The notes: generated by a model not told the origin, from the letters alone. A DNA stretch of 5,851 bases from an uncultured Chitinophagaceae bacterium (GCA_946885665.1 CAMPGT010000246.1:1-5851), one strand, 5' to 3'; shown: positions 1 to 5,851, counted from the first letter of the stretch. Made by a program: numbers and translations.

Positions 1-272
1 TTGAACTGGAGGAAATTGCTGCGCTCGATGTCGGTCGAGAAATCGCTGCCTGTCGTCATCGTTCCTGGTTTTTCAACGAGGGCACGCTTACGAACGGTGA
101 TCGTATCCTTGTTGGCCGACTTGTTAATGGAAATGTTTTCGAGGAATTGGGGGTCGCGCTCGGCCCTTTCGGGTGGCGGCACCGAATTACTCCCCGGGTA
201 GCTCAGTTGTTTGGTTGAGGCACAGGAAGTTAATAAAACAATCAGTCCAATAATGTAAAAAAAGTTCTTCAC
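1..272 (-). CDS. Putative lipoprotein, N-terminal part only (cut by the window edge)
   Basis: Reading the minus strand from a GTG at 272 gives 90 codons open to the left edge, so only the N-terminus is present. The protein starts MKNFFYIIGLIVLLTSC: two or three polar residues, a hydrophobic core and a lipobox (LTSC), with the lipidated Cys at residue 17. This is a type II signal peptide, so the product should be anchored in an envelope membrane. The next 70 residues are polar, rich in Pro, Ser, Thr and charged residues, and look like a flexible linker ahead of a missing domain. An in-frame TGA lies 33 bases upstream of the GTG with no ATG or TTG between, so GTG is the only reasonable start. 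No Shine-Dalgarno sequence is seen. The tail near residues 84-90 (ERSNFLQF) resembles the segment before the NlpC/P60 domain in Chitinophagaceae cell-wall peptidases as I remember them; this is weak inference. The gene is divergent from dnaE. Confidence 0.78.
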   Translation of the reverse strand, partial: MKNFFYIIGLIVLLTSCASTKQLSYPGSNSVPPPERAERDPQFLENISINKSANKDTITVRKRALVEKPGTMTTGSDFSTDIERSNFLQF

Positions 273-325
273 AACGTGGCGTAAAAATAATTTATTCTTC
301 CGTCATTTCTCATAATATTGTGTCA
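273..325. promoter_or_regulatory. Divergent intergenic region with a probable dnaE promoter
   Basis: These 53 bases separate the lipoprotein gene from dnaE and must hold both promoters. On the plus strand, TAATATTG at 313-320 matches the Bacteroidota -7 box TAnnTTTG at all but one fixed position. TTTA at 291-294 is a near match to the -33 box TTTG, with an 18-base spacer inside the usual range. The box ends five bases before the dnaE ATG. On the minus strand, TATTTTTA at 282-289 is a 5-of-6 match to the fixed -7 positions, nine bases ahead of the lipoprotein GTG. The two predicted promoters overlap, so the two genes could compete for polymerase. This is motif reading only. Confidence 0.4.
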
Positions 326-3300
326 ATGTGCAGGTTTTCACATCTTCATGTCCACACCCAATTTTCTCTGCTGGACGGTGCCGCTTCGATCAAAAGTTTA
401 TATGAGAAGGCGATAAAGGAAGAAATGCCCGCTATCGCCATCACCGATCATGGGAACATGTTCGGTGCTTTTGAATTTGTATCCGAAGCCTACAAGCACA
501 AGAACGATGACGGTACGCTCAAAGTTAAGCCAATCATTGGATGCGAGTTCTATGTTGTTCAGGATCGTACCCGCAAATCGTTCACGAAAGAGCAGAAAGA
601 CAACCGTTATCACCAGGTGCTGCTGGCAAAAAATAAAACAGGGTATGAAAACCTGGTGAAGCTCACTTCGCTCGGTTACATCGAAGGATTGTACAGCAAA
701 TACCCGAGAATCGACAAGCAGTTGATAGAAAAATATCATGAAGGATTGATCGCCACAACCTGCTGCATTGGTGCACATGTTCCGCAGGCCATTTTAATCA
801 ATGGAGAAGATGCCGGCGAAAAAGAATTCAAGTGGTGGTTCGATATTTTCGGCGACGATTTCTTCATTGAAATACAACGCCACAACCTGAAAGAACAGGA
901 CACGGTTAATAATGCGCTGCTTAAATATTCAAAAAAATACAATGTTCCTGTAATTGCAACGAACGACAGCCACTATACCGACCGCGAAGATTTTAATGCG
1001 CACGACATCCTGCTGTGCATTAACACGGGTGAAAAGAAAAGCACACCCGGATACGAGGATTTCGTGAACGACGATGCGCATGTTAAAGACAGGCGCTTCA
1101 AATTCCCGAACGATCAATTTTATTTCAAGTCGCAGGCCGAGATGAAAGACCTGTTCAGTGATGTTCCCGAAGCGATCGACAACACGAACATGATCGTTGA
1201 CCGGGTTGACCTCCTCAACCTCAAGAAAGACATCCTGCTGCCGGCTTTTACCGTTCCAAAAGCGTTCCAGGTGCACGGAACCCCCGAACTCGACCAGTGG
1301 GAATACCTGAAACACCTCACCTTCGAAGGGGCGGCAAACAGGTACGGAGGCTTAACACCTGAAATAGAGGAGCGCATCAACTTCGAGCTGTTCACCATCA
1401 AGACGATGGGTTTTGCCGGCTACTTCCTGATCGTGAGCGACTTCATCCGCGCGGGCAGGGAAATAGGCGTGTACGTGGGACCGGGAAGGGGCTCGGCCGC
1501 CGGCAGCGTAGTGGCCTATTGCATCGGCATCACCAACATTGATCCCATTAAATACAACCTCCTGTTCGAACGGTTCCTGAACCCCGACAGGAAGTCGATG
1601 CCCGATATAGACACGGATTTTGATGACGAGGGAAGGCAAAAAGTGATTGATTACGTTGTCAATAAATATGGCAAAAACCAGGTTGCCCAGATCATCACTT
1701 ACGGCACCATGGCCGCCAAGATGAGCATTAAGGACGTGGCGCGCACGCTCGACCTGCCGCTGTCTGATTCCAATGCCCTGGCGAAGCTGATCCCCGACAG
1801 GCTCGGCATCACGCTGAAGCGGGTGTTGAAAGCGCCAATGACAGCAAAAGAGGGTGAAAAGTCGCTCGAAGAAAAGGAAGGTATCGGCGCCGAGGAAATG
1901 GAAGCCGTGAAAAAGCTCCGCGACCTGTACAAAGGAGAAACGCTGGAAGGCGAGGTACTGAGGGCCGCCGAAAGACTCGAGGGCTCCGTACGCAACACGG
2001 GCATTCATGCGGCGGGCATCATCATCGCCCCAACCGATCTCACCTCCCTGATACCCGTGTGCACCGCAAAAGATTCGGATTTGTGGGTAACACAGATCGA
2101 AGGAAGCATTATTGAAGATGCAGGCGTTATCAAAATGGACTTCCTGGGGTTGAAAACCCTAACGATCATCAAGAACGCACTCGAGATGATCGAAGCCAAT
2201 CATGGGGTGACAATAGACATCGACACCATTCCCCTCGATGACCAGCAAACTTTTGAGTTGTATCAGCGCGGCGACACCATCGGTACGTTCCAGTTTGAAA
2301 GTCCGGGTATGCAAAAATACCTGCGCGACCTCAAGCCCGATAAGTTCGATGACCTGATAGCCATGAACGCCCTGTACAGGCCCGGCCCCATGGCGTACAT
2401 CCCGAATTATGTTGACCGTAAGCACGGACGGCAGGAGATCAGCTACGACCTGCCGGAAATGGAAGAATACCTAAAGGACACCTATGGCATTACCGTGTAC
2501 CAGGAGCAGGTGATGCTGCTGGCGCAAAAGCTCGCCGGGTTCAGCAAAGGCGACGCCGATGTGCTGCGCAAGGCAATGGGTAAGAAACAGAAGTCGGTGC
2601 TCGACAAGATGAAAGCGCAGTTCACCGAGGGCGCCGGGAAAAAGGGACACCCCACCGAAAAGCTCGAAAAGATCTGGACCGACTGGGAGGCATTTGCGCA
2701 ATACGCGTTCAACAAATCGCACTCCACCTGTTACGCATATGTGGCGTATCAAACGGCTTATCTGAAGGCGCACTTTCCTGCGGAGTATATGTCGGCAGTA
2801 TTGAACAACGCCGGCAGCATTGAAAAGATCACCTTCTTCATGGAGGAGTGCAAGAGGATGGGCCAGATGGTGCTGGGACCGGATATCAATGAATCCAAAA
2901 AAGGGTTTGCCGTGAACCAGCGGGGTGAGATAAGATTTGGGCTCGGTGGACTGAAAGGCGTAGGCGAGGCGGCGCTTGAAAGCATCATAGAGGAAAGGGA
3001 TAAGAACGGCGCTTACAGCTCGATATTCGACTTGGTGAAGAGGGTGAACCAACGCACCGTGAACAAAAAAACGCTCGAAAACCTGGTGTATGCGGGCGCT
3101 TTTGATTGTTTTAAGGAAATGCACCGCGCGCAGTATTTCTTTACAGGGGTTGGCGAAACCGTAACCTCCCTGGAAAAGATCATCAAATTCGGCCACATCT
3201 ATCAAACCAATGCCGTTGGCGCCACCAATACTTTATTCGGGGATTTCGCGATGCCGGATGTAGTTCCACCGAAGATTCCCAACTGTGAGCCCTGGACGCT

Positions 3301-3961
3301 CACAGAGCTGCTGGAACATGAGAAAGACGTAACGGGGATGTTCATGAGCGGTCACCCGCTGGATCATTTCAGGTTTGAAATACAATATTATGGCATCACC
3401 CAACTGGGCGAATTCAATGAAATAAGAGAAGCCATCAACCTGCAGGCAAACCCGGGTAAAAGTTTCCGGCTCGCAGGCCTTGTAGTGGATGCGCAACACC
3501 GCATCAGCAGAACCGGTAAGCAGTTCGGCTCGTTTTATATAGAAGATTATACCGGCAAAACTGAGTTCATGCTCTGGAGCGATGACTATGTTCGGTATTC
3601 ACAATTTTTAGAGAAGGGAAAAAACCTGTTCATCACCGGTAGTTTCAGGCAGCGATACAATAAAGAGTTTGAGTTTAAGATTGAAAGGATAACGTTGCTC
3701 GAGAATATCAAGCAAACGCTGACAAAGCAACTGGTGCTCGAAATGGAGGCACGGCAGGTTGATGAGCAATTGTTAACCTTTTTGCATGAAAATGTTAAAA
3801 AACACCCCGGAACCACAGGATTGAAGGTAAATATCCTGGAGCCCGGAACGCACGCCAGGGCCACCTTATTCAGCAGGGAAAAGGGTTTGGAGATGAATGA
3901 CGAATTGACTGCCTGGATATACGAAAATGGGGACATAAGTGTACAAGTACTGTCAGTCTGA
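326..3961 (+). CDS. dnaE: DNA polymerase III subunit alpha (replicative DNA polymerase, DnaE1 type)
   Basis: Catalytic subunit of the replicative polymerase: extends DNA 5' to 3' from dNTPs, working with the beta clamp and clamp loader. About 1211 residues, slightly longer than E. coli DnaE. The N-terminal PHP domain (about 1-285) keeps every expected metal ligand: H8, H10, D17, D41, H42, E74, H96, C147, D214, H216. The palm has the glycine loop GPGRGSAAGS (385-394) and catalytic aspartates in PDIDTD (426-431), with the third in MDFLGL (D605). Fingers motifs include FNKSH (795-799). A helix-hairpin-helix starts at GLGGLKGVG (872-880), a clamp-binding-like TNTLF sits at 967-971, and an OB fold covers about 1046-1125. 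There is no DEDD exonuclease insert, so it is not PolC. I chose ATG 326 because homologues begin just before the FSHLHVH motif; GTG 320 would add two residues. The gene ends in tandem stops, TGA TAG. Confidence 0.97.
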   Translation: MCRFSHLHVHTQFSLLDGAASIKSLYEKAIKEEMPAIAITDHGNMFGAFEFVSEAYKHKNDDGTLKVKPIIGCEFYVVQDRTRKSFTKEQKDNRYHQVLLAKNKTGYENLVKLTSLGYIEGLYSKYPRIDKQLIEKYHEGLIATTCCIGAHVPQAILINGEDAGEKEFKWWFDIFGDDFFIEIQRHNLKEQDTVNNALLKYSKKYNVPVIATNDSHYTDREDFNAHDILLCINTGEKKSTPGYEDFVNDDAHVKDRRFKFPNDQFYFKSQAEMKDLFSDVPEAIDNTNMIVDRVDLLNLKKDILLPAFTVPKAFQVHGTPELDQWEYLKHLTFEGAANRYGGLTPEIEERINFELFTIKTMGFAGYFLIVSDFIRAGREIGVYVGPGRGSAAGSVVAYCIGITNIDPIKYNLLFERFLNPDRKSMPDIDTDFDDEGRQKVIDYVVNKYGKNQVAQIITYGTMAAKMSIKDVARTLDLPLSDSNALAKLIPDRLGITLKRVLKAPMTAKEGEKSLEEKEGIGAEEMEAVKKLRDLYKGETLEGEVLRAAERLEGSVRNTGIHAAGIIIAPTDLTSLIPVCTAKDSDLWVTQIEGSIIEDAGVIKMDFLGLKTLTIIKNALEMIEANHGVTIDIDTIPLDDQQTFELYQRGDTIGTFQFESPGMQKYLRDLKPDKFDDLIAMNALYRPGPMAYIPNYVDRKHGRQEISYDLPEMEEYLKDTYGITVYQEQVMLLAQKLAGFSKGDADVLRKAMGKKQKSVLDKMKAQFTEGAGKKGHPTEKLEKIWTDWEAFAQYAFNKSHSTCYAYVAYQTAYLKAHFPAEYMSAVLNNAGSIEKITFFMEECKRMGQMVLGPDINESKKGFAVNQRGEIRFGLGGLKGVGEAALESIIEERDKNGAYSSIFDLVKRVNQRTVNKKTLENLVYAGAFDCFKEMHRAQYFFTGVGETVTSLEKIIKFGHIYQTNAVGATNTLFGDFAMPDVVPPKIPNCEPWTLTELLEHEKDVTGMFMSGHPLDHFRFEIQYYGITQLGEFNEIREAINLQANPGKSFRLAGLVVDAQHRISRTGKQFGSFYIEDYTGKTEFMLWSDDYVRYSQFLEKGKNLFITGSFRQRYNKEFEFKIERITLLENIKQTLTKQLVLEMEARQVDEQLLTFLHENVKKHPGTTGLKVNILEPGTHARATLFSREKGLEMNDELTAWIYENGDISVQVLSV

Positions 3962-3991
3962 TAGGAACTGGCGCACTATCGTATTTGGTTG

Positions 3992-3999
3992 TAAATTTG
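3992..3999 (+). promoter_or_regulatory. -7 promoter box of trxA
   Basis: TAAATTTG matches the Bacteroidota -7 consensus TAnnTTTG at every fixed position. Transcription would start near 4004-4006, giving a 5' leader of about 40 bases. That leader is A/T-rich, especially 4020-4040, with no Shine-Dalgarno sequence, as is usual in this phylum. The -33 element is poor: at the expected distance (3967-3974) only ACTG/CTGG is seen. This box lets trxA be expressed independently of dnaE. Confidence 0.55.
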
Positions 4000-4045
4000 C
4001 AATTCACTGTATAAGCATTCAAATTATAAACTTAAAATAACAGTT

Positions 4046-4378
4046 ATGGCCGCAGAATTCACCGACTCAAATTTCCAGGAGAAAGTATTGTCGTCAAATA
4101 AATTAACAGTAATAGATTTTTGGGCTGAGTGGTGCGGGCCTTGCCGTGCCATAGGTCCGGTAATTGAAGAATTGTCGAAAGAGTACAACGGAAAAGTGAA
4201 CATCGGAAAAGTAAATGTGGATCACAACCCACAGTTATCCATGAATTATGGAATTACTTCCATACCTGCTATCCTGTTCATCAAAGATGGCAAGGTGGTT
4301 GACAAGCTGGTAGGTGCACAGCCTAAATCCAACTTCGTTAAAAAGATCGAGGCGCATATCAATGCTCCCGCTATATAA
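4046..4378 (+). CDS. trxA: Thioredoxin
   Basis: Small cytoplasmic thiol-disulfide oxidoreductase. It reduces disulfides in client proteins and is recharged by thioredoxin reductase using NADPH. At 110 residues it is one complete thioredoxin fold, with no signal peptide or membrane segment, which argues against a periplasmic TlpA/ResA-type protein. The active site WCGPC is at 29-33, with redox cysteines C30 and C33. Other family residues are in place: buried acid D24, K55, the cis-proline P74 in TSIPA, and glycines G82 and G90. The position after the active site is Arg (CGPCR) rather than the Lys of E. coli, a common variant. The ATG start lies 84 bases after the dnaE stop and directly follows an A-rich leader. 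The gene has its own -7 box upstream and a strong terminator downstream, so it is likely a single-gene unit with some read-through from dnaE. Its client proteins cannot be told from the sequence. Confidence 0.96.
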   Translation: MAAEFTDSNFQEKVLSSNKLTVIDFWAEWCGPCRAIGPVIEELSKEYNGKVNIGKVNVDHNPQLSMNYGITSIPAILFIKDGKVVDKLVGAQPKSNFVKKIEAHINAPAI

Positions 4379-4396
4379 ATGAATCATGTGTTCGCG

Positions 4397-4424
4397 AAAA
4401 GCAGGCTCCGGCCTGCTTTTTTTG
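4397..4424 (+). terminator. Intrinsic terminator of trxA
   Basis: A perfect 10-bp stem pairs AAAAGCAGGC (4397-4406) with GCCTGCTTTT (4411-4420) around the tetraloop TCCG (4407-4410). As RNA this is a C(UCCG)G loop, a member of the very stable cUNCGg family. A run of seven T (4417-4423) overlaps the end of the stem and continues past it, then G and further T-rich sequence. The hairpin starts 19 bases after the trxA stop. Because the A-tract faces the T-tract, it could also work weakly on the other strand, but no gene points at it from that side. Confidence 0.9.
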
Positions 4425-4452
4425 TTTTAACTTTTAGCTTTTAAGTTTTAAG
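4425..4452. repeat. Heptamer tandem repeat, TTTTAAG type, four units
   Basis: Four back-to-back 7-base units follow the trxA terminator: TTTTAAC, TTTTAGC, then TTTTAAG twice. The first five bases are TTTTA in every unit, so the period is exactly seven. The unit includes T-runs that prolong the terminator tail, so part of the patch may simply serve termination. No open frame or promoter box depends on it. Confidence 0.7.
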
Positions 4453-4543
4453 CTAGAAAATGGCATCCTTCCCGTGAGAAAATATATGCCGCGGAATACT
4501 GGGCATGGTGTTCCTTTTGCTGGTATGCTATGTTTTCAATAAC
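4453..4543. other. Unassigned intergenic stretch between trxA and mqnE
   Basis: Between the two repeat patches I see no supportable gene, tRNA or riboswitch. A 7-of-8 match to the -7 box, TATGTTTT at 4529-4536, is present, but the nearest TTTG (4516-4519) is only nine bases upstream, too close to act as its -33 element. A GTG at 4505 is in frame with mqnE but gives an implausible leader peptide. Confidence 0.5.
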
Positions 4544-4573
4544 ACTCCCCACTCCCCTACTCCCTACTCCCCT
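4544..4573. repeat. Heptamer/octamer tandem repeat, ACTCCCC type, with G-quadruplex motif on the minus strand
   Basis: Four units of 7, 8, 7 and 8 bases, each beginning ACTCCC and ending in C, CT, T or CT. The patch is purely pyrimidine apart from one A per unit. It holds four C-tracts: 4547-4550, 4554-4557, 4562-4564 and 4569-4572, with loops of three, four and four bases. On the minus strand this satisfies the standard four-tract G-quadruplex pattern; the plus strand could form an i-motif. It ends seven bases before the -7 box of mqnE and fills the place where a -33 element would be expected. Confidence 0.8.
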
Positions 4574-4579
4574 CTTCCG

Positions 4580-4587
4580 TATCTTTG
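4580..4587 (+). promoter_or_regulatory. -7 promoter box of mqnE
   Basis: TATCTTTG matches the Bacteroidota -7 consensus TAnnTTTG at all fixed positions. Only four bases (CCCC) separate it from the ATG at 4592, so transcription would start at or next to the start codon and the mRNA would have no leader. There is no TTTG at -33; the C-rich repeat lies there. The box also supports the ATG at 4592 as the start, since upstream starts would fall in untranscribed DNA. Confidence 0.6.
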
Positions 4588-4591
4588 CCCC

Positions 4592-5713
4592 ATGACACCG
4601 ATCGAGCAGCTAGTAAAAAACGAGAAGAATCCCGGCCTGAGAAACATCGCCAAAAAGATAATTGATAAGCAACGAATTAATGAAGAAGACGGCCTGCTTC
4701 TTTTTGAGCACGGAAGCCTTCCGTTTTTAGGCGCCCTCGCCAACCATGTAAGAGAATCGCTTCATGGCGACATCACCTACTTCAACAGGAACTTTCATAT
4801 CGAGCCAACAAACGTATGCGTGTACGCCTGCAAGTTCTGCTCCTACTCCCGGTTGTATGCGCACCGCGATGAAGGCTGGGAATTGAGCATGGAAAACATG
4901 CTCGGCATTGTAAAGAAATATGATGGCAAACCGGTTACCGAAGTGCACATCGTAGGTGGTGTTCATCCCAAAATGAATTTGGAATTCTTTGCTGAACTGC
5001 TGCGAAAAATAAAAGCGCATCGCCCCGATCTGCACATCAAGGGATTTACCGCGGTAGAGCTCGATTACATGTTCAGGAAAGCAAAGGTGTCTGTTGAAGA
5101 AGGATTGCAGTACCTGCATGAAGCAGGGCTCGACTCTTTGCCGGGTGGTGGTGCCGAAATTTTTCACCCTGAAGTGAGAGTACAAATCGCCCATGATAAA
5201 GTGGATGGAGAAGGATGGTTGTACATCCACGAGGCGGCGCATAAAATAGGCATGCATACCAACGCGACAATGCTGTATGGCCACATAGAAAATTACCTGC
5301 ACCGCATCGATCACATGGAAAAATTGCGCAGCCTGCAGGACAGGACCGGCGGCTTCAACACGTTTATTCCACTCAAGTTTCGGAACAAGGATAACGAAAT
5401 GAGTCATGTGCCCGAAAGCAGCCTTCCGGAAGATATGAAGTTGTACGCCGTGGCGAGGTTGTATCTTGATAACATCCCGCATCTGAAAGCTTACTGGCCA
5501 ATGCTGGGCAGGCAGAATGCGCAATTGAGCCTCGCTTTTGGCGTGAACGATATTGACGGTACGATCGATGACTCGACAAAAATTTATTCTATGGCCGGCG
5601 CCGAAGAACAAACGCCGTCGATGACCACGGAACAAATGGTTACGTTAATAAAACAGGTGAACAGAAAACCAGTGGAGAGGGATACGTTGTACAGGGAATT
5701 GGAGGTGTTTTGA
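4592..5713 (+). CDS. mqnE: Aminofutalosine synthase (radical SAM enzyme of menaquinone synthesis)
   Basis: Predicted to join 3-[(1-carboxyvinyl)oxy]benzoate to the adenosyl part of SAM, making 6-amino-6-deoxyfutalosine, the second step of the futalosine route from chorismate to menaquinone; cytoplasmic. The protein has 373 residues. The radical SAM cluster motif is C76-x3-C80-x2-C83, inside EPTNVCVYACKFCSYSR. VGGVHP (121-126) fits the SAM-binding glycine motif, PGGGAEI (184-190) is shared by MqnE and MqnC, and TGGFNTFIPLKFRN (252-265) is typical of this group. No signal peptide is seen. I prefer MqnE to MqnC (cyclic dehypoxanthinyl futalosine synthase) because of the HIEPTNVC stretch before the cluster, where MqnC usually has a NINYTNVC-like sequence; this is from memory. 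The ATG is favoured over an upstream in-frame GTG at 4505, which would add 29 low-complexity residues translated from the C-rich repeat. No other mqn gene is in the window, so the pathway is probably dispersed. Confidence 0.88.
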   Translation: MTPIEQLVKNEKNPGLRNIAKKIIDKQRINEEDGLLLFEHGSLPFLGALANHVRESLHGDITYFNRNFHIEPTNVCVYACKFCSYSRLYAHRDEGWELSMENMLGIVKKYDGKPVTEVHIVGGVHPKMNLEFFAELLRKIKAHRPDLHIKGFTAVELDYMFRKAKVSVEEGLQYLHEAGLDSLPGGGAEIFHPEVRVQIAHDKVDGEGWLYIHEAAHKIGMHTNATMLYGHIENYLHRIDHMEKLRSLQDRTGGFNTFIPLKFRNKDNEMSHVPESSLPEDMKLYAVARLYLDNIPHLKAYWPMLGRQNAQLSLAFGVNDIDGTIDDSTKIYSMAGAEEQTPSMTTEQMVTLIKQVNRKPVERDTLYRELEVF

Positions 5714-5740
5714 TGGGCAACCGCCAATGGGCAAAAGGCA
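5713..5740. repeat. Degenerate heptamer tandem repeat, ATGGGCA type, four units
   Basis: Starting at the last base of the mqnE stop codon, four 7-base units run end to end: ATGGGCA, ACCGCCA, ATGGGCA and AAAGGCA. Positions 1, 4, 6 and 7 are the same in all four units, and units one and three are identical. The eight bases ATGGGCAA therefore recur 14 bases apart. The patch is less regular than the other two and could be chance. Confidence 0.45.
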
Positions 5741-5768
5741 AAGAATATTTAGGAACGATTTTCTTCAC

Positions 5769-5790
5769 AGAGAAAATGCTTATTTTCTTT
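5769..5790 (+). terminator. Possible A/T-rich terminator hairpin after mqnE
   Basis: AGAAAAT (5771-5777) pairs perfectly with ATTTTCT (5782-5788) around the loop GCTT. One G-T and one A-T pair extend the stem to nine (5769-5790). It lies 55 bases after the mqnE stop. The T-run is part of the stem rather than a tail after it and the stem has one G-C pair, so termination would be weak. Confidence 0.35.
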
Positions 5791-5794
5791 CCAG

Positions 5795-5822
5795 AAAAAT
5801 AAAAAATATTGCTTTTATTTTT
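5795..5822. terminator. A/T-only inverted repeat downstream of mqnE, possible bidirectional terminator
   Basis: AAAAATAAAA (5795-5804) is the exact reverse complement of TTTTATTTTT (5813-5822), with an 8-base spacer. The stem holds no G-C pair, so its stability is low, but the T-run on the right arm and, on the other strand, the T-run from the left arm could both serve as terminator tails. Together with the hairpin just upstream it probably marks the end of the mqnE transcript. Whether a converging gene lies beyond the window is unknown. Confidence 0.3.
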
Positions 5823-5851
5823 TAAAGAAAACAAACTAAAAAAACGTGCCG

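Noticed and set aside
1..201. Plus-strand open frame of 66 residues at the left edge
   Set aside because: It is antisense to the lipoprotein frame, which has a clear signal peptide and lipobox; the 66-residue product shows no recognisable feature.
2471..3205. Minus-strand open frame of 244 residues inside dnaE (and a 218-residue one at 1352-2008)
   Set aside because: Both lie wholly within the strongly conserved dnaE coding sequence and their products have no recognisable motif; they are antisense shadows of a codon-biased gene.
4435..4455. Inverted repeat TAGCTT / AAGCTA with a 9-base loop
   Set aside because: Only six pairs, no T-run after it, and it falls within the heptamer repeat, which explains the symmetry.
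4505..4591. GTG start giving mqnE a 29-residue hydrophobic then Pro/Ser/Tyr-rich N-terminus
   Set aside because: The extension is translated from the C-rich repeat and spans the -7 box. Family members start near MTPIEQL, and a cytoplasmic enzyme needs no such leader.
4727..5635. Minus-strand open frame of 302 residues inside mqnE
   Set aside because: It is fully antisense to a gene with intact radical SAM motifs; the length reflects codon bias, not a gene.
4592..5713. Assignment as MqnC (cyclic dehypoxanthinyl futalosine synthase)
   Set aside because: MqnC shares the GGGAEI and cluster motifs, but the residues before the cluster and the TGGFNTFIPLKFRN segment fit MqnE better. The choice is from memory and would be settled by a profile search against both families.
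5640..5834. Minus-strand open frame of 64 residues at the right end
   Set aside because: It overlaps the end of mqnE and reads through A/T-rich hairpins and a simple repeat; composition is low complexity and there is no recognisable motif.
1..5851. CRISPR array, tRNA, insertion sequence, or a new multi-gene defence or mobile system
   Set aside because: No spaced direct repeats, cloverleaf, transposase or terminal inverted repeats were seen. The three complete genes are conserved housekeeping genes, so the window gives no support for a new system.

Overview
The window is a chromosomal housekeeping segment, most likely from a member of the Bacteroidota and probably a Chitinophagaceae-like bacterium. 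Three things point there. The proteins, especially the replicative polymerase and the futalosine-pathway enzyme, read like Bacteroidota sequences as I remember them. The genes have A/T-rich leaders or almost no leader, with no Shine-Dalgarno sequence. TAnnTTTG-type -7 boxes, typical of the Bacteroidota sigma factor, lie ahead of the genes. The taxonomic call is inference from recollection, not from a search.

Layout. From 272 down to base 1 on the minus strand is the start of a lipoprotein gene that runs off the left edge. It begins at GTG and has a clear lipobox. A 53-bp divergent gap separates it from dnaE (326-3961, +), which encodes the DNA polymerase III alpha subunit of about 1211 residues. 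An 85-bp gap with a good -7 box leads to trxA (4046-4378, +), a classical 110-residue thioredoxin. It ends in a strong intrinsic terminator with a UNCG-type tetraloop (4397-4424). A 213-bp gap follows, holding two different heptamer-period repeat patches and a -7 box only four bases from the next ATG. Then comes a radical SAM enzyme (4592-5713, +), best read as aminofutalosine synthase MqnE of the futalosine route to menaquinone. The last 138 bases hold a third heptamer-period patch and two A/T-rich hairpins, and no gene that I can support.

The genes do not form one pathway. They serve DNA replication (dnaE), thiol redox balance (trxA), menaquinone synthesis (mqnE) and the cell envelope (the lipoprotein). 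dnaE and trxA may be partly co-transcribed because I see no terminator between them, but trxA has its own promoter-like box. mqnE is insulated from trxA by the terminator.

I do not see a new multi-gene system. The observations most worth a second look are non-coding: three sequence-unrelated tandem repeats that all have a unit of about 7 bases and bracket mqnE; a four-tract G-quadruplex motif on the minus strand just upstream of mqnE; and -7 boxes placed so close to the dnaE and mqnE start codons that leaderless transcripts are predicted.
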